Of a DNA stretch of 64,000 nt, positions 19,793 through 29,781 are shown piece after piece (within the stretch, counting starts at the first letter, position 1; every line of letters starts with the position of its first letter). Both the position numbers and the translations under genes were made by a program. This DNA comes from Bacteroidota bacterium (GTDB lineage: Bacteria; Bacteroidota; Bacteroidia; Chitinophagales; Chitinophagaceae): contig JABDAZ010000002.1 of NCBI GenBank assembly GCA_013288945.1, positions 62,001 to 126,000 of the forward strand, in the 5' to 3' direction. The notes under the pieces were generated by a model, which made no database searches, was not told the DNA's origin, and was given only the letters and a program-made list of their open reading frames with translations.

Positions 19793-19824
19793 TTTGTTTA
19801 TTAACTTTTGATAAGGTAAATTTG
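19793..19824 (+). promoter_or_regulatory. complete Bacteroidota promoter of the AraC regulator gene
   Basis: TTTG (19793-19796), 20 bases, then TAAATTTG (19817-19824) is a perfect match to the TTTG-N19-21-TAnnTTTG promoter. Transcription should begin near 19830, only about five bases before the ATG at 19835, so the mRNA would be almost leaderless. Confidence 0.65.
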
Positions 19825-19834
19825 CTGTTTGAAC

Positions 19835-20776
19835 ATGCATCAAAGCCCCGACATATTATCTTTAGCATATAAACAACCTGTAATGCAGCACGAATTGGTG
19901 TTGTTGCAGGAGAGAACGCAACAAATTCCGGGTTCTGTTTTATATACTATTAACCGCTACCATAAGAATCCGCAATGGAATTTGGAAGATATGGGCATGA
20001 TGGTTTATCACTATAAAAAAGATAAGCCAAAAGAAAATTATTTAGAACTGCGTTTTTGCCTTGCAGGAAATGTGTATTGCAAGCAAAAAGATATGGAATG
20101 CGATCAATGCAAAATGCATGCATCCAATCATTGTGCAGAACGCAGGGAAAGTGTTGACATATTAAGTTTCAAATTTTCTGTTGTTCATTTATCGCAATTT
20201 ATTAAGCAGGGAAAACTGAACAGTTCATTAACAGATGATATCCTTCATTTCAAACACACTTCTTCTTTTTCAAAAATATTATCACTTTGCGGCAGAACGC
20301 GCATGGTGCTGGAAGCCTTGCTGAACAATACGTACACAGGCAGTATGGAAAATATTTACATTAATGCGCAAACGCAAATGTTGTTGCTGTATAGTTTGGA
20401 ATGTATGCTTGGCGAAAAAGAAGTGGATACTTTTCAATGCAAATTTTTAGCAAACGAACTCGACAGGGAAAAGATCATTAAAGCCCGCGAAATTTTACTA
20501 CAACATATCGGCGAACCATTAACGATTAAAGAACTCAGCCGCAAAGTGGCTATTAATGAATGTTATCTTAAAAAAGGTTTTAAGGAAATGTTCGGCACCA
20601 CCATTTTTGATTTTTATCAAAGCCAGCGCATGGAACACGCGCGTTATCTTTTGTATGAAAAAGGATTAAGCGTTACTGATGTTTCGGTTTTGCTTGGCTA
20701 TTCGTCTATCTCGCATTTTTCTACTGCGTTTAAAAAACATACAGGTTTAAAACCTTGCGAATTGCTTTTTCATTAA
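19835..20776 (+). CDS. AraC-family regulator with Cys-rich sensor insert
   Basis: The 313-residue protein (ATG at 19835; a TTG six bases upstream is also possible) ends with the two AraC helix-turn-helix units at residues about 215-310 (LTIKELSRKVAINECYLKKG, then VTDVSVLLGYSSISHFSTAF). The N-terminal sensor domain carries five cysteines in 26 residues: C75, C82, C89, C92 and C100. That spacing suggests metal or Fe-S sensing, which is inference. It lies directly upstream of the porin, Rieske, imelysin and di-haem genes and is their likely activator, in the manner of PchR-type iron regulators. Confidence 0.85.
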   Translation: MHQSPDILSLAYKQPVMQHELVLLQERTQQIPGSVLYTINRYHKNPQWNLEDMGMMVYHYKKDKPKENYLELRFCLAGNVYCKQKDMECDQCKMHASNHCAERRESVDILSFKFSVVHLSQFIKQGKLNSSLTDDILHFKHTSSFSKILSLCGRTRMVLEALLNNTYTGSMENIYINAQTQMLLLYSLECMLGEKEVDTFQCKFLANELDREKIIKAREILLQHIGEPLTIKELSRKVAINECYLKKGFKEMFGTTIFDFYQSQRMEHARYLLYEKGLSVTDVSVLLGYSSISHFSTAFKKHTGLKPCELLFH

Positions 20777-20950
20777 TTTCTTTTTAGATTTTTCTTCAGG
20801 CAGGATTAATTGATTTTAATAAGCAATCACCAATATTTCCGGAAAAAAAATTTACTGCAAGCGTTTAATCAGCACCACTATTTTCCTGATTGTGTAAACC
20901 TTTTTTCTAAATCCGTAAACAAAGATTTTTATTAAGGATGACTTTTGCGC

Positions 20951-22186
20951 ATGAAATTTTTTGCATGCTTTGTAACAGCATTGGCCTGTTTTAACCAACT
21001 CTCTGCGCAAACGCGAACGCCAGCCCAGCAATTATTAATGACGAATGAAGATTCTCTCCGCAATGGAAAAAACGGAAGTAAAACTGTAATCTCCGGCTAC
21101 GGAAGTGCATTTTATCAAAGAGATTTTAACCAGCACGTTTCTACCATGACACTGGAAAGAGCCGTGTTATTTGTCGGCCATCAATTCAATGAAAAAATAT
21201 CTTTTTTTTCTGAACTGGAAATTGAAAACGCAAAAGTTGCTGCCGGCGAAAGCGGCCTCGGCGAAGTGTCTATGGAACAGGCGTTTTTAAAATTCAACCT
21301 CAATCCAAAACAGTATATAGTTGCAGGTTTGTTTGTGCCGCGCATTGGTATTTTAAATGAAAACCATTTACCCTCAAACTTTAACGGCGTTGAAAGGCCG
21401 ATTGTAGAAACATTAATAATTCCAGCAACTTGGCGGGAATTGGGTGTTGGTTTTTATGGTTCGTCAAACCGGTTGCCGTTAAATTATTCTGTTGCCATTG
21501 TTAATGGATTAAATAGTGCAGAGTTTGCGCACGGCGATGGCCTGCGCAGCGGCCGCGCAGAAGGCAGCAATGCATTGGCAAATAATTTAGCGGTTACTGC
21601 ATCGCTTCAATATTTAATTTCTGATTTTAAATTCCAGGTTTCTGGTTATATGGGCGGAACGGTTGGCTTGCGGCCAAAAAGTGCTGACAGCTTGGGTTTA
21701 AATAGCGGCGCATTTGGAACGCCGGTTTATTTAGGCGAAGCTGATTTGCAATATGCAAAAAAAGGTTTTTCTGCCAAAGCACTTTTCTCGTACATAGCTT
21801 ACCCGGAAGCAGATAAAGTAAATGCTGCGTATGCAAAAAATCTGGCAACAGGAATGTATGGCGCTTACGCGGAAATTGCTTATGACTGGTTATATGCAAA
21901 ACAAAAAAAGCCACAGTTTATCACTTTTATAAGAGGCGAAATGCTTGATTTGAATGCATCCATTCCAACGCCGCCAAAAGCAATTTATGATGGCACAGAA
22001 AAACAAACGCACATTATTGCCGGCTTTGGTTATTTGCCTGTTCCAAATGTTGTTATTAAGGTTGATGTACGCTTGTTGCACACTGGCCCGCAAAATCCGG
22101 ATTTGGTTATTAACCCGCCGCCAAATGCATTGCCATACAAACAAAACGATCAGTTTTTAAATATCGGAATTGGATATTCTTTTTAA
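20951..22186 (+). CDS. outer-membrane porin-like protein
   Basis: This 411-residue protein (ATG at 20951) has a signal peptide cut near SAQ, then a beta-rich barrel resembling phosphate-selective porin O/P or oprP-like proteins: FYQRDFNQHVSTMTLERAV, FFSELEIENAK, FVPRIGILNENHLPSNFNGVERP, and a terminal strand FLNIGIGYSF with the C-terminal Phe. It heads the group of imelysin-associated genes and could admit a metal or anion. Its stop codon touches the left arm of a heptamer repeat. Confidence 0.8.
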   Translation: MKFFACFVTALACFNQLSAQTRTPAQQLLMTNEDSLRNGKNGSKTVISGYGSAFYQRDFNQHVSTMTLERAVLFVGHQFNEKISFFSELEIENAKVAAGESGLGEVSMEQAFLKFNLNPKQYIVAGLFVPRIGILNENHLPSNFNGVERPIVETLIIPATWRELGVGFYGSSNRLPLNYSVAIVNGLNSAEFAHGDGLRSGRAEGSNALANNLAVTASLQYLISDFKFQVSGYMGGTVGLRPKSADSLGLNSGAFGTPVYLGEADLQYAKKGFSAKALFSYIAYPEADKVNAAYAKNLATGMYGAYAEIAYDWLYAKQKKPQFITFIRGEMLDLNASIPTPPKAIYDGTEKQTHIIAGFGYLPVPNVVIKVDVRLLHTGPQNPDLVINPPPNALPYKQNDQFLNIGIGYSF

Positions 22187-22304
22187 CTATGAACAATGAA
22201 CTATAGTTATAAATTATGAGTGATGAGTTGTGGAGTGTGATAGATTGAAAAAGGATTAATAATAATCAGAAAAATTTATAACCCATACCTTATAACTCAT
22301 CACC
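22186..22304. repeat. heptamer-phased inverted repeat between porin and Rieske genes
   Basis: The left arm (22186-22241) contains ACTATGA, ACAATGA, ACTATAG, TTATAAA, TTATGAG, TGATGAG and TTGTGGA in phase. The right arm (22276-22304) contains TTATAAC, CCATACC, TTATAAC and TCATCAC. It begins on the last base of the porin stop codon. Confidence 0.7.
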
Positions 22305-22315
22305 AAAATAAAATT

Positions 22316-22747
22316 ATGGAACGCAGAAAATTTTTGAAATCATCCTGTAATATTTGTTTGCTTGCGGCAACGGGTTATTTTATTTCTGAGCTCGCGGCCT
22401 GCAGCCCGGCTGCGTATCATATTATTAATACAGAAATTATTAATGATGAAATACAAATTCCTGTTTCGTCTTTTACAAAATCAGCCATGCAATTTGTTCG
22501 CCCGAAAGGATGGTATTATGATATAGCAGTTCAAAAAAAAGCAGACAATACTTATGAAGCTTTATTAATGCAATGCACGCACCAGGATAATCAATTAACT
22601 GCAACCGGAAACGGTTACACATGCAGCCTTCACGGAAGCCAGTTTGATAAAAATGGCAAAGTAACAAAAGGCCCTGCGGAAAATCCACTGAAACATTATT
22701 CAACATCTGTTGATCAGCAAAATATTATTATTCACATTAAATCGTAA
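22316..22747 (+). CDS. Rieske [2Fe-2S] protein
   Basis: This 143-residue exported protein begins MERRKFLKSSC with a Tat-like RRKFLK signal and a lipobox-like LAAC near residue 29. The Rieske cluster motifs are CTHQDNQL and, about 17 residues on, CSLHGSQFD, giving two Cys and two His ligands. It is too small to be a bc1 subunit and carries no partner domain. It lies 12 bases before the imelysin gene, so it probably passes electrons within this envelope system, perhaps to the di-haem protein. Confidence 0.88.
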   Translation: MERRKFLKSSCNICLLAATGYFISELAACSPAAYHIINTEIINDEIQIPVSSFTKSAMQFVRPKGWYYDIAVQKKADNTYEALLMQCTHQDNQLTATGNGYTCSLHGSQFDKNGKVTKGPAENPLKHYSTSVDQQNIIIHIKS

Positions 22748-22759
22748 AACAATTCGTAC

Positions 22760-23827
22760 ATGAAAATTAAATTTTTATCAATAGCATTTCTTTCATTAAT
22801 AATATTTTCAGCCTGTCATAAAGCGCCAGCAGTTTCAAGCGGCGGTTCAACAACAACTGTAGAAGCAACTGTGATAAAAGATTTTACAAATAGTACAGCA
22901 CTTCCGCAATACAGCAGCCTTACCAATTCTGCAGTTACATTAAACGGTGCAATCACCACTTTAAATTCTTCACCAACCGAAGCAAACCTTGCAGCAGCAC
23001 AGCTTGCGTGGAAAAACATGCGTACGGTTTGGGAACAATGTGAAGGCTTTTTATTTGGCCCTGTAGAAGACAATGATTACGATCCCAACACAGATACATG
23101 GCCAACAGATTATACGCAATTGGATTCATTGCTTGCAAGTAATAATCCATTGCAGGTTTCTGATGTTGCAAACCTTGCACAATCTTTACGCGGTTATCAT
23201 CCATTGGAGTATGTAATTTTTGGCCATGGCGACGGGCGCACAGCAGCGCAGCTTACTCCAAGATTATTGCAATATGCCGTGAGTTTATCTGGCGATATTT
23301 TGTATAATAATGTGCAGCCACTTTATCAAAGCTGGACTTCTGCGCCAACAAATTATGCGCAACAAATAACAACAGCCGGCAGTGGAAGTATTAAATTTCC
23401 TGCACGCCAGGATTTATTTTTAGCCATCGTTGGTGCAATGAGTGATATCTGTAATGAAGTGGGCACAGAAAAAATGTATGATCCTTTTATTAATAAAGAT
23501 TCAACTATTACTGAATCGCCTTATTCAAGTAATACATTAATAGATTTTAAAAATAATATTATTGGGTTGCAAAATGTGTACATGGGTTTAAATGGCGGAA
23601 CCGGAATTAAAGATTTGGTTGCTTCGCAAAATAAAAACCTCGATAACCAGATACAGGCGCAGATTACAGCAGCAGTGAGTTCGTTTAGTAATATTACTGA
23701 ACCTTATGAAAAAGCAATTTTTGATCAGCGCACGCAAATTCAGCAAACAATGACACAGCTTGCTGCGTTAAAGGATCTGTTAGATAACGATCTCACCACG
23801 TTTGTAAAACAATATGTAAAAGATTAA
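22760..23827 (+). CDS. imelysin-family lipoprotein
   Basis: This 355-residue protein has a lipobox (IIFSAC) and the imelysin fold with the GxHxxE motif in GYHPLEYVIFG, the site linked to iron binding in EfeO/IrpA-type proteins. Imelysins (insulin-cleaving-peptidase-like, M75) are now thought to act mainly in iron uptake rather than proteolysis. Together with the porin, Rieske and di-haem proteins it forms a conserved Bacteroidota gene set. Confidence 0.9.
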   Translation: MKIKFLSIAFLSLIIFSACHKAPAVSSGGSTTTVEATVIKDFTNSTALPQYSSLTNSAVTLNGAITTLNSSPTEANLAAAQLAWKNMRTVWEQCEGFLFGPVEDNDYDPNTDTWPTDYTQLDSLLASNNPLQVSDVANLAQSLRGYHPLEYVIFGHGDGRTAAQLTPRLLQYAVSLSGDILYNNVQPLYQSWTSAPTNYAQQITTAGSGSIKFPARQDLFLAIVGAMSDICNEVGTEKMYDPFINKDSTITESPYSSNTLIDFKNNIIGLQNVYMGLNGGTGIKDLVASQNKNLDNQIQAQITAAVSSFSNITEPYEKAIFDQRTQIQQTMTQLAALKDLLDNDLTTFVKQYVKD

Positions 23828-23832
23828 TAGCC

Positions 23833-23892
23833 GTGAATGGTGAATGGTTAATGGTGAATTGTTTTTTCATCATTCATCATTGACCATTCACC
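23833..23892. repeat. heptamer-phased inverted repeat between imelysin and di-haem genes
   Basis: The left arm is GTGAATG, GTGAATG, GTTAATG, GTGAATT (23833-23860). After a T-run comes the inverted arm (23868-23892) built of CATTCAT, CATTGAC and CATTCAC. It would form a strong hairpin inside the operon mRNA. Confidence 0.75.
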
Positions 23893-23901
23893 AAAAAAAT
23901 T

Positions 23902-25281
23902 ATGAAGAAGTTTTATATAATAATAGGTATGGCTGTGTTTGTTGGTTCATTCAGCATGTGCCATAAATCCGATGTATTTTCTGAAAGCGGTTATGATGAA
24001 AGATTAACCGGCGGCGCTGCAACTGTTTTTGATGCAACCACCCATGCCTTCAGCGATCCGATGCCGGGGCTTGATGCACGTGATACACGCGTTCATCAAA
24101 TCGGCGATCAAACTTTTGCGCAAACTTTTGTTGCGCCGCCATCACCAATATTTACCGGCCTTGGCCCGATTTATAATAACATTACTTGCATTAATTGCCA
24201 TCGTAATGATGGTGAAGGAATTCCTACTTCTGGTTCTTCCAATTCAGGATTATTATTCCGCATCAGCCAGCCAGGAAAAGATGTAAATGGCGGGCCGGTT
24301 CCCGTTCCGGGTTTCGGTTTACAAATTCAGGATCAAGCCGTATTTGGTGCGCAACCTGAAGCAAATATGTCTATTAATTATACAGATCTTCCTGTTACTT
24401 ATCCTGATGGAACAACGGTTGAATTAAGGCAGCCTGTTTATCTTTTACAAAATCCATATACGACACTTGCATCAGGTTATATGTTATCGCCAAGGCTTGC
24501 GCCGCGCCTGGTTGGTATGGGTTTGCTTGAAAATATTCCTGAAAGTACAATCCTTTCTTTTGTTGATGCGAACGATGCAAATGGCGATGGCATCACCGGA
24601 AAAGCAAATTATATTTATGATGATTACACCAAAAAAACAGAACTCGGAAGATTTGGTTTGAAAGCAAATACATCTACATTATTATTGCAGGTTGCAACAG
24701 CTTACCAGCAGGATATGGGCGTAACAAGTTATGTGCAAACCGTTGAAAGCGGCGATGGGCAAGCACAGATGAGTGTGGTACATGGAGATGTGCAACCGGA
24801 ACTTGTGGATAGTTTATTAAACTATGTTGTGTTTTATGTAAAAACTTTAGGTGTGCCTGCGAGAAGAAATGTGACTGATGCAGATGTAAAGCAAGGCTCA
24901 ACTTTGTTTAACCAGATTAATTGTTCGGGTTGTCACCGCCCAACTGTGCAAACAGGTGTTGATGTAAATTTAGCAGGCATCAGCAACCAGCGCATACATC
25001 CATATACTGATTTATTATTGCATGATATGGGAGCGGGGCTTGCCGATAACCGCCCGGATTTTTTAGCTAATGGAAAGGAATGGAGAACTGCGCCACTATG
25101 GGGCATCGGCATGTTGAATATTACAAACGGAACAGAATATTTTTTGCATGATGGCCGTGCGCGCACATTAGAAGAAGCCATTCTATGGCATGATGGCGAA
25201 GCAAAAAATGCAAAACAAAAATTTATGAACTTAACGCTTACAGAAAGAAACCAGTTGATTAAATTTTTGCAATCATTATAA
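23902..25281 (+). CDS. di-haem oxidoreductase/putative peroxidase (DUF1111 type), lipoprotein
   Basis: The 459-residue protein has a lipobox ending SFSMC (C20) and two c-type haem motifs, CINCH at 96-100 and CSGCH at 341-345. Family blocks include GLGPIYNNITCINCH, PRLVGMGLLENIPE and DGRARTLEEAILWHDGEA near the end. These relatives of the MauG/CcpA di-haem group sit beside imelysins in many Bacteroidota. A role in oxidising ferrous iron or disposing of peroxide during uptake is inference. It is the last gene of the operon and is followed by a strong terminator. Confidence 0.88.
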   Translation: MKKFYIIIGMAVFVGSFSMCHKSDVFSESGYDERLTGGAATVFDATTHAFSDPMPGLDARDTRVHQIGDQTFAQTFVAPPSPIFTGLGPIYNNITCINCHRNDGEGIPTSGSSNSGLLFRISQPGKDVNGGPVPVPGFGLQIQDQAVFGAQPEANMSINYTDLPVTYPDGTTVELRQPVYLLQNPYTTLASGYMLSPRLAPRLVGMGLLENIPESTILSFVDANDANGDGITGKANYIYDDYTKKTELGRFGLKANTSTLLLQVATAYQQDMGVTSYVQTVESGDGQAQMSVVHGDVQPELVDSLLNYVVFYVKTLGVPARRNVTDADVKQGSTLFNQINCSGCHRPTVQTGVDVNLAGISNQRIHPYTDLLLHDMGAGLADNRPDFLANGKEWRTAPLWGIGMLNITNGTEYFLHDGRARTLEEAILWHDGEAKNAKQKFMNLTLTERNQLIKFLQSL

Positions 25282-25300
25282 AAATATTTTCTCGTCAATA

Positions 25301-25336
25301 AAAAAATCCGGCAACATTAATGTGCCGGATTTTTTA
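25301..25336. terminator. terminator shared by the di-haem gene and nrdA
   Basis: AAAAAATCCGGCA and TGCCGGATTTTTT form a 12-13-bp stem with a nine-base loop and T-runs in both directions, between convergent genes. Confidence 0.88.
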
Positions 25337-25363
25337 TTAACCCAATTTATTTATTAATAAAAT

Positions 25364-27754
25364 TTATGCACTGCATGTAACACAACCTTCTTCCATACTG
25401 CATGTTGCGCCAGTCATTGAGGCATCAATACTATTGTCTTCAACCACAGTTAATGTATGTTGATCAATTAATGGTTCAATTGTTTTTCCACCTTGTTTTT
25501 CTACAGTAAACTGAACAGCTTGTGTTGCTGCTTTTGTACGCAAATAATACATACCAGTTTTTAATCCTTTACGCCATGCATGAAAATGCATTGATGTTAA
25601 TTTACTTGTAGTTGGTGCATCCACAAATAAATTTAATGATTGCGACTGGCAAATATATGCGCCACGATCAGCAGCCATATCAATAATAGTACGTTGTTTT
25701 ATTTCCCAAACTGTTTTATAAATCTCTTTGATGTGGGCAGGAACAGCATCAATTTTTTGAACCGAACCATTGTGCGTCATGATTTGATTTTTCATGTCAT
25801 CATTCCACAAATTCAATTCAACCAAATCTTTTAAAAGATGTTTATTAACAACCACAAATTCTCCGCTTAATACGCGGCGAACATAAATGTTTGAAGTATA
25901 TGGTTCAAAACATTCGTTGTTGCCAAGTATCTGAGATGTAGATGCAGTAGGCATTGGCGCAACCAATAATGAATTGCGAACGCCATGTTTTAATACTTCT
26001 GCTTTTAATGTGTACCAATCCCAACGCAAAGTTGGTTCAATATTCCACATATCAAATTGAAAAATTGCTTTTGATACTGGCGATCCTTTAAACGTTTCAT
26101 AAGCGCCATAAACTTTTGCGAGATCTTTACTTGCCGTCATTGCAGCAAAATAAATTGTTTCAAAAATTTCTTTATTCAGTTGTTTTGCTTCATCACTTTC
26201 AAAAGCCAAACGCAACAAAATAAATGCATCGGCCAAACCTTGCACACCAAGCCCAATCGGGCGGTGGCGCATGTTTGAGTTTCTTGCTTCTTCAACAGGA
26301 TAATAATTGTTGTCAATTATTTTATTAAGATTTTTTGTTACTTCATAAGTTACTTCATACAATTTTTCATGGCTGAATTTTCCATCGATAACAAAGCGTG
26401 GCAATGCCAGCGAAGCAAGGTTACAAACCGCAACTTCATCAGGCGAAGTATATTCCATAATCTCCGTGCACAAGTTGGAGCTCTTGATTGTTCCCAAATT
26501 TTGCTGGTTGCTTTTTCCGTTTGCAGCATCTTTATATAATAAATACGGCGTGCCGGTTTCAATCTGCGCATCTAAAATGGCAAACCATAATTCCTGTGCT
26601 TTAATTGTTTTTCTTGCGCGGCCTTCTGCTTCATATTTTTCATATAAAGTTTCAAATTCTTTTCCCCAGCACTCATGCAAACCTGGCGCTTCATTCGGGC
26701 AAAATAAACTCCATTCTCCATCTGCTTCCACACGTTTCATAAACAAATCCGGAATCCATAATGCATAAAATAAATCGCGTGCACGCATTTCTTCTTTACC
26801 GTGGTTTTTACGCAAATCCAAAAATGCAAACACATCTGCATGCCATGGTTCAAGATAAATTGCAAATGCACCTTTGCGTTTGCCACCGCCCTGATCAACA
26901 TATCTTGCCGTATCATTAAAAACTTTCAGCATTGGGATAATCCCATTGCTTGTTCCATTTGTTCCGCCAATATAACTTCCCGTTGCACGAATGCTATGTA
27001 TCGCCAAACCAATGCCACCGGCACTTTGAGAGATTTTTGCAGTTTGTTTTAAAGTATCATAAATGCCATCGATGCTGTCGTCTTTCATCGTTAATAAAAA
27101 GCAACTGCTCATTTGTGGCTTTGGCGTGCCGCCGTTGAACAATGTTGGCGTTGCATGCGTGAACCAACGTTCACTCATTAAATGATATGTTTTTATAGCG
27201 CTTTCAATATCTTCTTTGTGTATGCCAATTGCAACGCGCATATACATGTGTTGCGGGCGCTCAACAATTTTTCCATCAAGTTTTAATAAGTAAGATTTTT
27301 CCAAAGTTTTAAACCCGAAATAATCAAATCCATAATCACGATCGTAAATGATTGTTGAATCAAGCAGCTCTGCATGTTCATGAATTATCTGCCAAACATC
27401 TTCTGCTATTAATGGCAATAATTTTCCGTTTTTTGCATCTGTACATTCGTACAATAACTGCATGGTTTTAGAAAAACTTTTTGTTGTGTTTTTATGCAAA
27501 TTGCTTACTGCAATGCGGCTTGCAAGCAACGCATAATCCGGGTGCTTAATGGTTAATGAAGCTGAAGTTTCCGCAGCTAAATTATCCAGTTCCGTTGTGG
27601 TAACGCCGTCATACAATCCTTCAATTACTTTTTTGGCAACGTCAATGGAATTTACAAAACGGCGATCCAAACCGTAACATAATTTTTCAATGCGCGCAGT
27701 TATTTTATCAAACTTTACGCTCTCTCTTTTTTGGTTTCTTTTGATCACTTGCAT
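25364..27754 (-). CDS. nrdA: ribonucleoside-diphosphate reductase, alpha subunit (class Ia)
   Basis: NrdA reduces ribonucleoside diphosphates to deoxy forms. The 796-residue protein has an N-terminal ATP cone (about 1-95, starting [16 protein letters not shown]), the ten-stranded barrel with catalytic [21 protein letters not shown] and the finger-loop region, and a C-terminal redox tail with C785, C791 and C794. The partner nrdB lies 94 bases upstream on the same strand, and a cobalamin riboswitch precedes the pair. Confidence 0.96.
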   Translation of the reverse strand: MQVIKRNQKRESVKFDKITARIEKLCYGLDRRFVNSIDVAKKVIEGLYDGVTTTELDNLAAETSASLTIKHPDYALLASRIAVSNLHKNTTKSFSKTMQLLYECTDAKNGKLLPLIAEDVWQIIHEHAELLDSTIIYDRDYGFDYFGFKTLEKSYLLKLDGKIVERPQHMYMRVAIGIHKEDIESAIKTYHLMSERWFTHATPTLFNGGTPKPQMSSCFLLTMKDDSIDGIYDTLKQTAKISQSAGGIGLAIHSIRATGSYIGGTNGTSNGIIPMLKVFNDTARYVDQGGGKRKGAFAIYLEPWHADVFAFLDLRKNHGKEEMRARDLFYALWIPDLFMKRVEADGEWSLFCPNEAPGLHECWGKEFETLYEKYEAEGRARKTIKAQELWFAILDAQIETGTPYLLYKDAANGKSNQQNLGTIKSSNLCTEIMEYTSPDEVAVCNLASLALPRFVIDGKFSHEKLYEVTYEVTKNLNKIIDNNYYPVEEARNSNMRHRPIGLGVQGLADAFILLRLAFESDEAKQLNKEIFETIYFAAMTASKDLAKVYGAYETFKGSPVSKAIFQFDMWNIEPTLRWDWYTLKAEVLKHGVRNSLLVAPMPTASTSQILGNNECFEPYTSNIYVRRVLSGEFVVVNKHLLKDLVELNLWNDDMKNQIMTHNGSVQKIDAVPAHIKEIYKTVWEIKQRTIIDMAADRGAYICQSQSLNLFVDAPTTSKLTSMHFHAWRKGLKTGMYYLRTKAATQAVQFTVEKQGGKTIEPLIDQHTLTVVEDNSIDASMTGATCSMEEGCVTCSA

Positions 27755-27848
27755 TTCAAAACATTTATTAGGTTAGTAGTATTTTTCTGAATTTGGATTC
27801 GTGATTTATTAATAAAAACAAAATCACATTAATCAACTCAATTATAGT

Positions 27849-28814
27849 TTAGAAATCTTCTTCCAAACTAAACGCCTGGGATTCTTTTGTTCCCATCACG
27901 CCGGATTTTTGATAATCGCCAACTCTTTTTTCAAAGAAATTTGTTTTGCCTTCCAGCGAAATCATTTCCATAAAATCAAATGGATTGGTTGCATTAAACA
28001 TTTTTGGATAACCGAGTTCATTCAGCCATCTGTCTGCAACAAATTCAATATACTGCTGCATCAGTTTTGCATTCATTCCGATTAACGCAACGGGTAATGC
28101 TTCGGTAATAAATTCTTTTTCAATTTCAACAGCATTGCCGATTATCCCGAACACATCTTCCTGCGATAATTTATTATTAAGCATGCCATAAAGCAAACAT
28201 GCAAACTCGCAATGCAAACCTTCATCGCGGCTTATTAATTCATTACTAAACGTTAATCCCGGCATTAATCCGCGTTTCTTCATCCAAAATATTGAACAAA
28301 AACTTCCGCTGAAAAATATGCCTTCCACTGCTGCAAAAGCAACCAGGCGTTCTGCAAACGTTCCGTTTTCGATCCAGCGCAAAGCCCAGTCTGCCTTGCG
28401 TTTCACGGCAGGAATAGTTTCTATCGCGTGAAACAAACGATGTTTTTCCTGCTGATCTTTTATATAAGTATCTATTAATAATGCATAAGTTTCTGAGTGA
28501 ATATTTTCCATCATAATCTGGAAACCATAAAAACACCTTGCTTCAGGAAGTTGAACTTCACTCATAAAATTAACTGCCAGGTTTTCATTTACAATTCCAT
28601 CACTCGCTGCAAAAAATGCAAGCACGTGAGAAATAAAATGGCGCTCGCCATCATTCAAATTTGCCCAGTCTTTTAAATCGCTGCTTAAATCAATTTCTTC
28701 AGCGGTCCAAAAACTTGCTTCATGTTTTTTATATATTTCCCAAACCTTTGGATAATTTATCGGAAGTATTACAAAGCGATCTTTATTTTCCTTTAATAAA
28801 ATTTCATCCTGCAT
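27849..28814 (-). CDS. nrdB: ribonucleoside-diphosphate reductase, beta subunit (class Ia)
   Basis: NrdB holds the di-iron centre and tyrosyl radical. The 321-residue protein has ligand motifs [13 protein letters not shown] and [16 protein letters not shown], whose Tyr is the radical residue, so this is a tyrosyl-radical class I enzyme rather than a Phe-substituted Ic enzyme. The second ligand block is [15 protein letters not shown] with [11 protein letters not shown]. The order nrdB-nrdA behind one riboswitch suggests a single transcript. Confidence 0.95.
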   Translation of the reverse strand: MQDEILLKENKDRFVILPINYPKVWEIYKKHEASFWTAEEIDLSSDLKDWANLNDGERHFISHVLAFFAASDGIVNENLAVNFMSEVQLPEARCFYGFQIMMENIHSETYALLIDTYIKDQQEKHRLFHAIETIPAVKRKADWALRWIENGTFAERLVAFAAVEGIFFSGSFCSIFWMKKRGLMPGLTFSNELISRDEGLHCEFACLLYGMLNNKLSQEDVFGIIGNAVEIEKEFITEALPVALIGMNAKLMQQYIEFVADRWLNELGYPKMFNATNPFDFMEMISLEGKTNFFEKRVGDYQKSGVMGTKESQAFSLEEDF

Positions 28815-28943
28815 ATAAAAAAATTGTAACGATTAACAATTTTACTTTCAGAAAAACAGTGCGCCTGATTACAGGTGGAAAAAAATTTCCAGCCGGAGTG
28901 TAGTCAGTTACGCCTTTCACCCGAAAGCTTCAACTTATTTATT

Positions 28944-29155
28944 AATGGCAGGTCTTCTGACTCGTTCCATCTTTTAATCACCTTCCCGTTTACCACGCTT
29001 TCACTATCAGTAAACAGTGGTATAAAAAAAATTAAAAGTTGTAAAAAATGATTTGCAAATGCCCATTTTTTACCAAGAACTTACAGCTGCGGGGACAGTT
29101 CCGGATTTTCACCTCATTCCCTTTTAATACGATAACGTTTTGCACAACATTACCG
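28944..29155 (-). ncRNA. cobalamin riboswitch upstream of nrdB-nrdA
   Basis: On the minus strand the conserved core reads GGTGAAAATCCGGAACTG then CCCCGC(A/G)CTGTAA (29082-29113), and the B12 box GAGTCAGAAGACCTGCC lies at 28947-28963. The ends are approximate. Between the aptamer and nrdB lie a TGGAAA/TTTCCA hairpin and a CCTG/CAGG hairpin without a strong T-run, so control may be translational. Cobalamin binding should switch off the B12-independent class Ia enzyme, implying a B12-dependent class II reductase elsewhere in the genome. Confidence 0.93.
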
Positions 29156-29412
29156 TAACCATAAATACTATACAACGTTACTAATGAATATTAAATTTGT
29201 GTGAAGTAGTTATCAACCAATTGTTGAAAACAAATGCAACGCAGTTTAGTATTGGGTTTGAAAAAAAATAATAAATATTTGGTGAAACCAGAACCTGTTT
29301 TTTGGGCAAAAAATGGTAACAGATAACCCTTATTTAAGCCATTAATGATGATAAATTATTAATACAGGTTTTTAAAAAATATAATTACCTTTTCTGCCTA
29401 AATTTTATTACT
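29156..29412. other. gene-free divergent region
   Basis: This region should hold the promoter for the riboswitch transcript (minus) and the SnoaL-like gene (plus). No element stands out clearly on either strand. Confidence 0.3.
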
Positions 29413-29769
29413 ATGACAATTGAACAAATCGCAAACCGTTTGGTAGAACTTTGTAAAGAAGGAAAATATGATGTTGCGCAAAAAGAATTATACGCGCAAA
29501 ACGCCACCAGCACCGAACCTGAGCATTCGCCAGCATTAAAATATGCTGAAGGATTGGATGCTATTATTAAAAAAGGCCACGAGTTTCAAAGTGCCGTAGA
29601 AGCCGTTCATTCAAATGAAGTAAGCAAACCAATTATTGCCGGCGATTTTTTTAGCGTGTCAAACGTACTTGATTTAACGATGAAGGGAATGGGAAGAATG
29701 ACGATGAGTGAAATTGCAGTGTACAAAGTTGCAGATGGCAAAGTAGTTTCAGAAGAATTTTTTTATTAA
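29413..29769 (+). CDS. SnoaL/NTF2-like protein
   Basis: This 118-residue protein fits the cone-shaped NTF2/SnoaL fold: two helices (IANRLVELCKEGKYDVAQKEL), then YAQNATSTEPE, a long helix, and four strands ending IAVYKVADGKVVSEEFFY. Family members include isomerases, hydrolases and binding proteins; no catalytic residue set is diagnostic here. It is monocistronic, with a heptamer inverted repeat just downstream. Confidence 0.78.
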   Translation: MTIEQIANRLVELCKEGKYDVAQKELYAQNATSTEPEHSPALKYAEGLDAIIKKGHEFQSAVEAVHSNEVSKPIIAGDFFSVSNVLDLTMKGMGRMTMSEIAVYKVADGKVVSEEFFY

Positions 29770-29781
29770 TAAAAAAACTTC

